A stretch of DNA of 64,000 bases from Phycisphaerales bacterium. Its GTDB lineage: Bacteria; Planctomycetota; Phycisphaerae; UBA1845. The stretch spans positions 62,001 through 126,000 of the forward strand of contig JACKHG010000010.1 in assembly GCA_020639115.1 (NCBI GenBank), read 5' to 3'. The translations under genes were made by a program, and so were the position numbers. The notes beneath the pieces were generated by a model. It searched no databases and was not told the origin of the DNA. It saw only the letters and a program-made list of their open reading frames with translations. Below are positions 54,479 to 63,091 of the stretch, piece after piece; positions within the stretch are counted from its first letter, which is position 1, and the number at the start of each line of letters is the position of its first letter.

Positions 54479-55681
54479 ATGTCTTCTCATGCCCTTGAGA
54501 AATTCCCGCGCGTGCGCCTGGCCCAGTTGCCGACGCCGTTTACGCAGATCACTGCCCCCGAACTCGGCCTGAAGCTGTACCTCAAACGCGACGACCTCAC
54601 CGGCAATGGCCTCTCCGGCAACAAGGCCCGCAAGCTCGAGTTTCTCATCGCCGATGCCCGGGCGCAGAACTGCGCCACGCTGGTGACCTGCGGCGCCGTG
54701 CAGTCCAACTGCGCCCGCGCCCTCGCCGTCGCGGCTGCGCAGACGCACCTGGAGAGTTACCTGATCCTCACCGGGGCGGTACCGGCTGAGGATGATGGCA
54801 ACCTGCTGATCTCCCGGCTCGCCGGCGCCGAGATCGAGTTTCTCACCTCGACCGACCCGGCTGAGCGTGACGCCCTGCTCGCCCGGCGCACTGCCGACTT
54901 GGCTGCTAGCGGCCGCCGGCCCTACGTGGTCCCGTTCGGCGGCTCCAGCGAAGTTGGCGCCCTCGGCTACGTCCAGGCTGCCTTCGAAATGGCCACGCAG
55001 CTCGGTCCGGATGCTGCTCGCTTCCGCCACATCGTCACCCCCATGGCGAGCGGCGGCACCTACGCCGGCCTCTACCTCGGGTTTGCGCTCGCCGGCCTGC
55101 CCATTCGCCCCATCGGTGCGTTCGTGTGCGGGTCCGCAACGGAGTGGGTGCCGACGTTGCTCGATCTCATCCACGGCCTGGCCCGCCTCCTCGGCGTCGT
55201 CGTCGCCGCCGACGAGTCCGACATCCGCCTCATTGACGCCCGCGGCGCCGGATACGATCAGCCCACCCCGGCTGAGCTCGATTTCATCGCGCGCTTCGTC
55301 CGCGCCACCGGTGTCCTGCTCGACCCGGTCTACAGCGGCAAGGCCCTCTACGCTCTCTGGCGTTACCTCGAGTGTGGTGCGCTCGACGACCCGGCTGACG
55401 TGATCTTCCTGCACACCGGCGGCAGTTTTGGGATTTTCCCGCACCGGCGGGGACTCTCCGCCGCGCTCGCCGGCCTGGAGCCGCACGCCGCTGACGTCGG
55501 CGCAGCCGGCTGCCTCCCCGACGCACCCGTCGCCGCCCAGGCGGAGCGCCCGGCCACGGTCGCGCTACACGCGGCGACTGCAAAAGCCGCGTCAGCCGTG
55601 CATCGTGCCAGCCGCCGCGCGACCCCGCACCGCTCGCCCGAGCTGCGGCCCGCTCAGACAATCAGCATCGCGTCCCCGTAG
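54479..55681 (+). CDS. PLP-dependent D-cysteine desulfhydrase/ACC deaminase family enzyme
   Basis: 400 residues from the ATG at 54479 (MSSHALEKFPRVRLAQ). The PLP Lys is in GNGLSGNKARKLEF, with the family's GAVQSNCARALA, VPFGGSSEVGALGY and VFLHTGGSFGIF. It likely breaks down D-cysteine or a related amino acid; the exact substrate is unclear. After the domain comes a 60-residue Ala-rich tail with no family match, overlapping queA's end by 28 bp. Confidence 0.88.
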   Translation: MSSHALEKFPRVRLAQLPTPFTQITAPELGLKLYLKRDDLTGNGLSGNKARKLEFLIADARAQNCATLVTCGAVQSNCARALAVAAAQTHLESYLILTGAVPAEDDGNLLISRLAGAEIEFLTSTDPAERDALLARRTADLAASGRRPYVVPFGGSSEVGALGYVQAAFEMATQLGPDAARFRHIVTPMASGGTYAGLYLGFALAGLPIRPIGAFVCGSATEWVPTLLDLIHGLARLLGVVVAADESDIRLIDARGAGYDQPTPAELDFIARFVRATGVLLDPVYSGKALYALWRYLECGALDDPADVIFLHTGGSFGIFPHRRGLSAALAGLEPHAADVGAAGCLPDAPVAAQAERPATVALHAATAKAASAVHRASRRATPHRSPELRPAQTISIASP

Positions 55682-56730
55682 CTGAAAAACCGGTACCGGC
55701 CGTCGATCGCGTGCGCATACGCCCGCCGGATCAGTTCCTGGCCCGCGAACGCCATCACCAAGGCCAGCAGCGTACTCCGGGGCAGGTGGAAGTTTGTCAG
55801 CAGCACATCCACGCCGCCGAATGCATACGGCGGATAGCAGAACAGGTCGGTCTCGCCCGCGTACGCCCCGCGCCATCTCGTCGCGTGCCACGCCGACTCC
55901 AGCACCCGCGCCGACGTCGTCCCCACCGCGAGGATCCGACCGCCGGCAGCGCGGATCGCGGTCAGATCAGCCGCAGCCTCCGCCGACATCTCCGCGTACT
56001 CGCGATGCATCACGTGGTCGGCCAGGTCTTCGACCTCCAGCGGCGCAAACGTGCCGTACCCCACGTGCAGCGTCACCCGCACGATCCGTACGCCCGCAGC
56101 CTCGACGCGTTGCAGAAGCTCCGGCGTGAAGTGCAGGCCCGCGGTCGGAGCAGCCACCGCGCCGTCGCGTTCCGCGTACACCGTCTGGTAGCGGGCCATG
56201 TCCGCAACGTCTTCCGCATCGTGCGACCGGTTGCGTTTGATGTAGGGCGGCAGCGGCATCCGCCCGACGACGCCCAGGATTTCCGCGGCGGATTCGTCCC
56301 CGGAAACCCGCAGCGTCCACCCGCCACGCTCCCCGCGACGCTCCGCCACGACTTCCCACCGCGTCGGCGCACCCGCGAATCCAAGCCGCTCCCCCTCCCG
56401 CAACCGCTGCGCCCCGCGCAGCAGCACTTGCCACCTGCCGTCCGCATCGGTCTGAAGAAACAGCCCCTCGATGTGCCCGCCGGTCGAACGCTCCAGTTCG
56501 AACTTCGCCGGCAGTACCCGAGTGTCGTTCAGCACCAGCGCGTCGCCGGCCCGCAGGTGCCTCGGCAAATCCTCAATCGACTCGTCCGCGAGGCTGCCGT
56601 CCGCGCGCTTCACCACGAGCAGCCGCGACGCCGACCGCTCCGTGGCTGGATGCTGCGCGATCAGTTCCTCCGGCAGCGCGTACTCCAGCTCGCGCGCTGC
56701 GAAATGCGGACGTTCCCCACTACCTTGCAC
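55654..56730 (-). CDS. queA: S-adenosylmethionine:tRNA ribosyltransferase-isomerase
   Basis: 358 residues starting GTG at 56730. Motifs: YALPEELIAQHPATERS, LVLNDTRVLPAKF, APTAGLHFTPELL, YGTFAPL and LTNFHLPRSTLL. It adds the ribosyl part of SAM to preQ1 in tRNA, the penultimate queuosine step. Length is normal. It is convergent with the PLP enzyme gene. Confidence 0.96.
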   Translation of the reverse strand: MQGSGERPHFAARELEYALPEELIAQHPATERSASRLLVVKRADGSLADESIEDLPRHLRAGDALVLNDTRVLPAKFELERSTGGHIEGLFLQTDADGRWQVLLRGAQRLREGERLGFAGAPTRWEVVAERRGERGGWTLRVSGDESAAEILGVVGRMPLPPYIKRNRSHDAEDVADMARYQTVYAERDGAVAAPTAGLHFTPELLQRVEAAGVRIVRVTLHVGYGTFAPLEVEDLADHVMHREYAEMSAEAAADLTAIRAAGGRILAVGTTSARVLESAWHATRWRGAYAGETDLFCYPPYAFGGVDVLLTNFHLPRSTLLALVMAFAGQELIRRAYAHAIDGRYRFFSYGDAMLIV

Positions 56731-57075
56731 GTCAACGTTCCTCGTTTCCCAATATCAACACGCTGTTGCCTGGCGACCTCATTCGATGCCACGCGCAGAG
56801 TCCGATTTCCCGAGCGTAGCACCCGCCAGCGCGTAAGTTAAGCGCCCCGCGCGGCTTACGCCAACCCACGCCCCCTCGATAAAAGGAGCCGCCCCGGCCC
56901 GGCACATGCAGTTCCTCCCGACGCCAGAGGTACCGCGCGCTGTATGCCATATGCGCCCAGCCCAACGCCGCGCCTGCGCGGCGACAGACTGGAGGTAGCA
57001 CGGCACCAGAGCAGCATGAGCGCGGAGCCCGAACACGTGTGCGCGGCTCGTGAGCATCGCCTGCGCGGCGTGAAA

Positions 57076-57207
57076 GCATCGCCCACGCGGTGCCCGAGCA
57101 GCACCGCTGCGGCGTGCACGCATCGCCCACGCATCGCCCGAGCAGCGCCAGCACGACGTGAGTGCACTGCCCACGCGGTACACGAGCAGCGCCCGAGCAG
57201 TACTTGC
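57076..57207. repeat. 44-bp tandem repeat, 3 clear units
   Basis: Units at 57076, 57120 and 57164 are exactly 44 bp apart with no indels. Units one and two match at about 33 of 44 positions. All share GCCCACGC near the start and a GAGCAGC core. A degenerate fourth unit precedes at 57032. The period is not a multiple of three. Confidence 0.75.
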
Positions 57208-57435
57208 GCAGCGCGCGAACGAAGCCCGCAGCGGCGCCGAGTGTGAACGACAGTCGAGCGGCGCATCGGTGGCGTTGGAGTGAGCGTTCGTGGCAGGGCG
57301 CCACGCCGTCAGGTCGCGGCGTCAGGCCGGCCTTGCGCGTCCGTGAATCTGTGCGCTCCGCTCGCGCCGCGGTCACAGAACCCGCGCCCCAGACATTGGG
57401 TTGGCGCGGCGGTTGGGCAGGCCGCGGGCACGCGG

Positions 57436-57493
57436 AGACTGCGACCGAGTCAGCGTGCCTCGTAGCGACTGCGACCGAGTCGGCGTGCCCCGT
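57436..57493. repeat. 28-bp direct repeat, 30 bp apart
   Basis: Two copies beginning GACTGCGACCGAGTC at 57436 and 57466, differing at two positions. Confidence 0.85.
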
Positions 57494-57803
57494 ATGCGCG
57501 AGCCCTGCGCGCCGCGCATTGGTTTTTTGCGAACGGCCCATCCGCTGTTCGCCTGTCGCCGGTGGTGCAATCCGCCCGTTGCCCTTCCGGCCGTTCCTCT
57601 CGCGCCAGCGCACCGCTCTCAGCACCGGGTTCTGGTGCTCGGACTCAGTGGCTGGTGCGGCGGCTGTACCCGGCGGACACACACGCAGACTGCGCACGCG
57701 CAGACTGCGCCAGAGCCCGGCATCGCTCACGCGCGAGGTGTCTCACGTTCCACGGACCTTCGGCCAGCCCGCGCTGCGCCGGAATCACGGAGAAGGAGCC
57801 GAT

Positions 57804-58259
57804 TTGTTACCGCCCCGCGTCCAACCCATCGGCCTGCAGACACCGACTGCCGCGGTGCTCACCCAGCTCGCGCGCTGCCTCGCCGAAGGCTCGTGCCAGC
57901 CCCGTACAATCTGGGTTGGCTGCCCCTGGTACTTGGCACTCCCCCTCGCCAGTTGCCTCCGCGGCTGGCGCGCCCGCTTCCTCCTCAGCGCCCCTGGGAT
58001 GCCCGGTGACGATGCACCCGCTCAGACCCTCGCCGGCGTCACCCGCGCCGCCCTGGCTGCTTACGGTTCAACCAACCCCACCGCACCTGCAACCATCGAA
58101 CTCACCCCGCCACCAGCCGATGCCCACCGCCGGCTCAAGGGCCTGAACCTCCAGTGGCCTTCCACCCGCCACAACGAAGTAATCCGCGTCTACGACACCC
58201 ACCCCCGACCGCCGCAGCCCATCATCGTCCCCGGCGCGCTCTTCGACCTCATGATCTGA
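57804..58259 (+). CDS. Hypothetical protein with TTG start
   Basis: 151 residues from a TTG at 57804, chosen because a strong AAGGAG ends 5 nt upstream. The start is LLPPRVQPIGLQTPTAAVLTQ; the body contains TIWVGCPWYLALPLASCL and ends VPGALFDLMI. No family is recognised. Its stop codon falls inside the first unit of a 21-bp tandem array. A longer open frame from 57162 runs through the repeats and is rejected. The gene may be real or a remnant. Confidence 0.45.
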   Translation: MLPPRVQPIGLQTPTAAVLTQLARCLAEGSCQPRTIWVGCPWYLALPLASCLRGWRARFLLSAPGMPGDDAPAQTLAGVTRAALAAYGSTNPTAPATIELTPPPADAHRRLKGLNLQWPSTRHNEVIRVYDTHPRPPQPIIVPGALFDLMI

Positions 58260-58379
58260 CGCGTCGGCCTTACGATCCGACGCCTGCGCCTGACGATCTG
58301 ACTTCACTGTGTCGGGATCTGACTCCTCGGCGAGGGAATCTGACTCCTCGGCGCGAGGATCTCACCATCGCCGTTCCAC
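58254..58379. repeat. 21-bp tandem array, 5 units plus a weak sixth
   Basis: Units begin at 58254, 58275, 58296, 58317 and 58338, each exactly 21 bp long and starting ATC(T/C)GAC. Units four and five are nearly identical. A degenerate unit begins at 58359. The first unit includes the stop codon of the upstream gene. Confidence 0.9.
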
Positions 58380-59083
58380 GGCCCCAAGCCCCACCGCGCC
58401 GCCATGTCCAATCCGCCCCGCGCATTCCCCAAGCCGGGCCGCCCTGAGTCGTACAAAGCCGAGCCGCGCCAATCCGTACCGTACTGATCAGAGCCGCGAG
58501 CGCAAGCGAGCGGGCTGAAACTCGGGCGCGAAGTTCGCCCCGGCTCCCAGTTGAAACAAGCCGAAATAGAATCTGCCTTTGCAGCCGACGACGCCGACCC
58601 AAGCCCTGAGAAACGCAACGCCAACGAGGCGGCTGAAACTCCGACGCGAAGTTCACCCCGGCCCACGAAGGAAACGATCCGAAATCCGGTCCGCCTTCGC
58701 AGTCGACAACGCCGACCGCATCGCGGTGGACTACCACCGCACACGAACCTGCTTTCAACACACGCCCAAGACCTACGCACTCGCCTGTGCAACACGCTCC
58801 TCGGGTGGCGGCAGACCTTGGCAAGGGTCAGCGGCGACCACCGGACCGGTCCGTCCTTTCGACCGATGGCGCTCCCTCGACCGGGGCCCAACTTGGCTTG
58901 CGCCACCGGGCTCCGCTTTCGGCGCACGCCCCATAGCGCTCCGGAGCCCGGCTGTGATTCGAACCCCTTAGACGGACTGAGCCCACCCACGTGCGCTCTG
59001 AATCCTCCACCGGCTGCCAACACTTGGCGACGAACATCCCAAGTCGAACCGCCCCGGGCAGCTTGCCGTCCCCCAAGGCAATG
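58260..59083. other. Gene-poor region with tandem repeats
   Basis: No gene is seen. It contains the 21-bp array and the 87-bp direct repeat (58513 and 58631). A GC-rich imperfect palindrome is at 58491-58517. Confidence 0.55.
58513..58717. repeat. 87-bp direct repeat with 118-bp period
   Basis: Copies at 58513-58599 and 58631-58717 are both 87 bp with no indels and match at about 68 of 87 positions by eye. They share GGCTGAAACT at the start and GCCGACC at the end. Confidence 0.85.
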
Positions 59084-59542
59084 TCAGCCGTTGCGCGTTC
59101 TCCCACACCGCCGCAGAAAGACATCGCTCCCGCCGAACACGATCACCCCGACAAGCCCCAGATTCGGATGATCGAACATAAGTGCCTGGCGATTGAAGCC
59201 ATCACCCACGAGACCAAAGAGGACACACGCCAGCGAGATGAGCGCACCAGCGACGCACAGCCCGTGCAGCCGCTTCCGGCGATAGGATACGAGCGACGAC
59301 AGAGCCAGTTCGCGCCGGTACGCCAGCAGCACCACGAACAGCAGCGCCGCCTGCACCGTCGCCATCATCGTCAGAGCCTGGTACGCCGGCACGCTCAGGT
59401 ACGCCGGCTCCCACGCCATCGTCGTCAACATGCGTACGGCGTCGAACACGAACAGCAGAAGCCCGAGCAGCACCAGCCCGGCGACGCGCAACGACGCTCC
59501 AACCGTCGGACGCGCCAGAGGCGGCAGAGATTCACTGGCCAT
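59084..59542 (-). CDS. Small membrane protein, unknown
   Basis: 152 residues from the ATG at 59542. Four predicted helices: AGLVLLGLLLFVFDAVRML, ALTMMATVQAALLFVVLLAY, GLCVAGALISLACVLFGLVG and LGLVGVIVFGG. No family is recognised. It follows lexA by 131 bp on the same strand and could be cotranscribed. Confidence 0.65.
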   Translation of the reverse strand: MASESLPPLARPTVGASLRVAGLVLLGLLLFVFDAVRMLTTMAWEPAYLSVPAYQALTMMATVQAALLFVVLLAYRRELALSSLVSYRRKRLHGLCVAGALISLACVLFGLVGDGFNRQALMFDHPNLGLVGVIVFGGSDVFLRRCGRTRNG

Positions 59543-59673
59543 ATCACAAGTGCGCCAATCAGGACTCGGCAACCGCGCCTGCAGGGTCTGCCGGACCGAA
59601 CAACGATCGCGAACGCTGTGCTCTGGATGACGCCCCGCGGTTGCACGAAACCTGCGACCCGACTCCGCCGACC

Positions 59674-60303
59674 TCACAGTCGCCGGATCACGCCGATCAC
59701 GATCCCCTGGATGTCCACGCGGTCGGCGTAAATCGGCTCAAAAGCGTCGTTTGCCGGCTGCAACCGGATGCGATCCTTCTCGCGGTAGAAGGTCTTCAGC
59801 GTCGCCTCGCCGTCCGGCAACAGTGCCACGACCGTGTCACCATTCCGCGCCGTGTTGCGCCGCTCGACGACGACGTAGTCGCCGTCGCGGATCTGCTCGT
59901 CGATCATGCTGTCGCCCCGCACGCGCAGCACAAAAGTGTCCGCGTTCGACGCGAACACTTCCTCCAGGTCGAGCGTTTCGGGATTCTCGACCGCCTCCAG
60001 CGGCAGACCGGCGGCTATCCGCCCCACCAGCGGAAGCAGGGTGGGACGCTCATCCGGAAACTGCGCCGCCCCAGTCACTTCCAAAGAGCGTGCCCTGTGC
60101 GCTGACCGGCGCAGCAACCCCTTCCGTACGAGCGTGTCGACGTGCTCGAACACGGTGACCTTCGATATGCCGAGCGCGTCGGCCAACTCCTGCATCGTCG
60201 GGGAATAGCCATGACTGCGCTGATGGTCCCGGATGCGCGTCAGAATCTCGAGCTGCCGCGGCGTGATCTGCCGCGTCGCATTCCCGCGCCGCGCTGTTGC
60301 CAT
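59674..60303 (-). CDS. lexA: LexA SOS repressor
   Basis: 209 residues from the ATG at 60303, with GGAGGTGGGCA before it. The N-terminal winged helix is RQLEILTRIRDHQRSHGYSP with MQELADALGISKVTVFEH. The autocleavage site is A98-G99 (IAAGLP), with catalytic S132 (GDSMID) and K170 (ATLKTFYRE). It represses DNA-damage genes until RecA triggers cleavage. Its operator in this phylum is not well known; the palindrome at 61542 is a candidate. Confidence 0.96.
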   Translation of the reverse strand: MATARRGNATRQITPRQLEILTRIRDHQRSHGYSPTMQELADALGISKVTVFEHVDTLVRKGLLRRSAHRARSLEVTGAAQFPDERPTLLPLVGRIAAGLPLEAVENPETLDLEEVFASNADTFVLRVRGDSMIDEQIRDGDYVVVERRNTARNGDTVVALLPDGEATLKTFYREKDRIRLQPANDAFEPIYADRVDIQGIVIGVIRRL

Positions 60304-61423
60304 TGCCCACCTCCGTGTTCGCGTTACCTGACCCTGCTCGTGTAATGCCTGTGACCGGCGCAACAACCCGCGCCGATACATCCTTGCCCGTCGACCCCAA
60401 TGGCTGCCCCGTCGCATCGCGGCCGACGACCGTCTCCAGCCGGCCCCGAACGACCAACGGAACGTCGTCACCCCTGACCGCTACTTCGCTGCCTGCCTCG
60501 ATCCGGCCATGGCCCTGCATACCGCGGACTGCCGCGCAGCGCACGCTCTGACGGACCAGCGACGTCGAGGCCGCCCGAGCGTACACCGTCGCCCAGGCTG
60601 CACCAAACTGCCGGGCGCGACGGAGCGCACGCGCACTCAGCTCATCGCTCCAATCCAGCGCGCCGATGAGCCACTGGCCCAGGACATCCAGAGCAGCCTC
60701 GATCTGGATCATCAAGCTGCCCCCTCCCACGCTCTGCGGCAACGCTAGCGCACAGCTACCCGCGGCGTCCCACGCCCTCGGCTGGTTCCGAGCGGAGCGG
60801 CTACTTCCAGCCCCTGCCGCGACGACCCGGACCTGACCGTGTCGGGGTGAGACCCGCACGCGCGGCATCCACCGCGAGCCCTGGCGTCCTGTCCGCTCTG
60901 CCGCGCGACCACCGAAAGCGCTGGATCCCTCGAAACCACCGGATCCGGCTCGCTGGCGACCGACTGACTGGCTGGCAGCGCGTGCCGCACCAGCCGAAAC
61001 ACGTCCGGCCGAACCGCCTCTGTCAGAAGCACCGCCGACCGTCGCATCGCCGACCGTCGCATCGCAGGCCGTCGCATCGCGAGTCCGATCGTCTGCCGAA
61101 TTGTCGGGGAGGCGGTCGTCCCGCACCCGCCGATGCCCAGCGGCTGTTGAATCCGCAACTCGGGAATCAACAGATGAATAAAGAGTCGGCCCCGGAAGCC
61201 ACGCGGTCCGGAAGTCACCTCCGGGGCCGATAAGACACAATGGAATTGCGGCGTTCGCCTGATCGGATGCCGACACCGGGTCATTCACAGCGTCGATCGC
61301 TGTGTCGATCGCTGTGTCGATCGCTGTGTCGATCGCTGTGTCGATCGCTGTGTCGACTACTGTGTGAGCACTGCCCGCTCCACACCGAACGCCGTCGCGG
61401 AAACTGCTGTCGTCCTGACGCAT
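60050..61423 (-). CDS. Uncertain ORF upstream of lexA with DTAI tetrapeptide repeats
   Basis: An open frame of 457 codons from the ATG at 61423, preceded by GGAGG and about 124 nt after a strong promoter. The first part includes five DTAI repeats from a 12-bp tandem repeat, then low-complexity Ala/Arg/Ser sequence. The segment from 60712 (its own GGAGG, MIQIEAALDVLGQWLIGALDW) looks most protein-like. It overlaps lexA by 254 bp in another frame, which argues against the full length. It could be a real SOS-linked gene, a frameshifted remnant or chance. Confidence 0.3.
   Translation of the reverse strand: MRQDDSSFRDGVRCGAGSAHTVVDTAIDTAIDTAIDTAIDTAIDAVNDPVSASDQANAAIPLCLIGPGGDFRTAWLPGPTLYSSVDSRVADSTAAGHRRVRDDRLPDNSADDRTRDATACDATVGDATVGGASDRGGSAGRVSAGAARAASQSVGRQRAGSGGFEGSSAFGGRAAERTGRQGSRWMPRVRVSPRHGQVRVVAAGAGSSRSARNQPRAWDAAGSCALALPQSVGGGSLMIQIEAALDVLGQWLIGALDWSDELSARALRRARQFGAAWATVYARAASTSLVRQSVRCAAVRGMQGHGRIEAGSEVAVRGDDVPLVVRGRLETVVGRDATGQPLGSTGKDVSARVVAPVTGITRAGSGNANTEVGNGNSAARECDAADHAAAARDSDAHPGPSAQSWLFPDDAGVGRRARHIEGHRVRARRHARTEGVAAPVSAQGTLFGSDWGGAVSG
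61034..61078. repeat. 15-bp tandem repeat, 3 units
   Basis: GCCGACCGTCGCATC at 61034 and 61049, and a variant at 61064. Confidence 0.85.
61289..61350. repeat. 12-bp tandem repeat, 5 units
   Basis: Perfect tandem TGTGTCGATCGC-type dodecamers; read on the minus strand they encode DTAI repeats. Confidence 0.9.
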
Positions 61424-61541
61424 GATCTCCTCCCGCCGGCCTCGCGTTCTCCGCACCCGAACGACGAAGCCGCTGCGCGGCCTCCGTGCACCGCAGCCCC
61501 TGACAGGCGCCCGACCGACCCGCTCCGAGCGTTCGCAACCT

Positions 61542-61566
61542 GTTAGGTACCGAAGTATAACCTAAC
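61542..61566. promoter_or_regulatory. Candidate LexA operator (interrupted palindrome)
   Basis: Perfect inverted repeat GTTAGGT-N11-ACCTAAC spanning the -10 box of a minus-strand promoter that points to lexA. Confidence 0.5.
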
Positions 61567-61582
61567 ATTGTCCGAACGTCAA
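61554..61582 (-). promoter_or_regulatory. Strong sigma-70 promoter toward lexA
   Basis: TTGACG (61582-61577), exactly 17-bp spacer, TATACT (61559-61554). Confidence 0.75.
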
Positions 61583-61805
61583 AAGGAAGTTGAGATTTTT
61601 TGTCAGATGGCTGGCGGCGGGCGCGTAGCGCGCAAAAAGATGCGCACGCCACCCGACTCGGGCGGCGTGCGCCGCATCGTGCGTCATTGGATGTATGGAC
61701 AGGGTCTCGCCGAGCGTAGACGCCAACTCGTATATCCCAGCCGATCTCCTTGCAGAGTCGCCCGGTTTGCCCGAGCCCTACGGCGCAGCCCGTCCAAGCT
61801 CGAGG

Positions 61806-62147
61806 CTAGCGACGGGCTTTCTTGCGCTTCGCGGACTTCGCGGTCTTCGCCTTACGTCCCGCTGCCGGCCGCGTCTTCCGTGCCCCGGCCTTGGCGCCGC
61901 CGCTCCGGGCCGCGCCGGCCTTGATCGCCCCGCCCTTGTTCGGCTCGAGTACGAGCTCGTAGCCCAGCACGCGGGCGAGCCGCTGGGCTGTCTTCAGCCG
62001 CATCGACTCCTGCTTGCCGAGCATGAAGCACGAGAGCGTGCCCTCGTCCATCTTGGCGGCGCGGCAGATCTTGTTCTGCGGCAACCCGCTCGCCTTGATC
62101 TCCTGCCGCAACTGCTCTTCCATCGGTCTGTTGCTCTTCTTGGCCAT
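61806..62147 (-). CDS. HTH protein with Lys/Ala-rich tail
   Basis: 113 residues from the ATG at 62147, with GGGAGG about 8 nt upstream. The N-terminal half is an XRE-like helix-turn-helix (ASGLPQNKICRAAKMDEGTLSCFMLGK) followed by LKTAQRLARVLGYELVLEP. The last 45 residues are Lys/Ala/Arg-rich (KAKTAKSAKRKKARR), like bacterial H1-type tails. It probably binds DNA, combining sequence readout with non-specific contacts (inference). Confidence 0.8.
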   Translation of the reverse strand: MAKKSNRPMEEQLRQEIKASGLPQNKICRAAKMDEGTLSCFMLGKQESMRLKTAQRLARVLGYELVLEPNKGGAIKAGAARSGGAKAGARKTRPAAGRKAKTAKSAKRKKARR

Positions 62148-62934
62148 GTAGTGCCTCCCGTTTCGGCGTGCGTCCGACGGCGCCGTGAGCAAAACGTCGC
62201 CGCCGACCAGTGAACCTGCCTCAACCCCGACCTTGTGCGCCGACACGCCGTCATCGTGCGCTGCGGAGTCGTGCAGCGTCGCCGTCGATGTGCCAAAGCC
62301 TATCCACAGCGACGGTCCCGACCATTACACCTGCGATTTCCGAAAGGCAAACGCAGGGGTAAACGCAACCAACGCTCTCCCCGACGGCGAGCGCTTCACT
62401 ACCGCACATCGCCGACTGCCCCGAGGGAGAGACGGGCAGGCTGGGCCTGCCCACCACGCCCGACCGGCTCGCAACCACCGCCCCGGGCATGGCCAAAACC
62501 ACATGCACTATACTCCTTGGGCGATGAATGTGCCATCCATTTAGAAAATTGCAAGCTCGAATATTGAATATATCGCAATGGGGTGAAGCCGCTACCTCGT
62601 CGCTTCGCGCCAGACGTTCAGGCGTGTAGAACCCCAAGAACGGAAATTCACAAGCGCCGGGCGCCCCGCGCACCACGCCGCGGACCCCGCGAGTGACGCC
62701 CCCGAACCATCACCGCCATGAAGTGACACTGTGTAAAGAAGCCCCATGACCATTCCCAATCCGCGCGGACACATTTCGCCAGATCCCCCGGCGCCGCCCC
62801 GCGCACCCACCACGCACCTGGCCCTCGCCCCCTGCCCCGACCTCCTCGCTGGCAAAATAGGCGAACCGCAATCTCCGGTTGATTTCCTGCCTCATGGGCT
62901 CGAAAATGGCCTTCGCAGCGTCACCAACGCCGCT
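62148..62934. other. Gap between the HTH gene and tRNA-Arg
   Basis: No convincing gene. It contains a perfect 8-bp hairpin (62434-62452, GGGCAGGC/GCCTGCCC) and an AT-richer stretch near 62540-62580. Confidence 0.5.
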
Positions 62935-63007
62935 GCGCCAGTAGCTCAGGGGATAGAGCATCGGATTTCTAATCCGACGGTCGCAGGTTCGAATCCTGCC
63001 TGGCGCG
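62935..63007 (+). tRNA. tRNA-Arg (anticodon TCT)
   Basis: Acceptor GCGCCAG/CTGGCGC, D arm GCTC/GAGC, anticodon stem TCGGA/TCCGA around loop TTTCTAA (TCT, reading AGA), T arm GCAGG-TTCGAAT-CCTGC, discriminator G. 73 nt; no encoded CCA. Confidence 0.96.
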
Positions 63008-63091
63008 TACCCGCAGCCCCCGGGCTGATATGGTCTGTGCAGCCTCACCCGACGGCGACCGGCGGATGCCGCGCGATGGATTTTGCGTTCA

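Larger units (their letters stand above)
56731..57803. other. Repeat-rich region without a convincing gene
   Basis: Several open frames exist on both strands but none has a ribosome site or family. It contains the 44-bp array (57076-57207), a 28-bp direct repeat (57436 and 57466) and a 12-bp pair 15 bp apart (57684, 57699). Confidence 0.6.
61424..61805. other. Gap upstream of the lexA unit
   Basis: No gene is seen. It holds the promoter and palindrome at 61542-61582. Confidence 0.5.

Noticed and set aside
56732..57730. 332-codon minus-strand open frame
   Set aside because: Runs through 44-bp repeats whose period breaks any protein repeat; no ribosome site.
57076..58379. Possible CRISPR array
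   Set aside because: Repeats are adjacent without unique spacers and no cas genes are present.
58945..58975. tRNA-like T-loop sequence (GATTCGAACCCC)
   Set aside because: No acceptor, D or anticodon stems could be formed around it.
62185..62567. Two plus-strand open frames of 110-119 codons
   Set aside because: No ribosome site, no motif, Arg/Pro-rich composition typical of GC-rich noncoding DNA.
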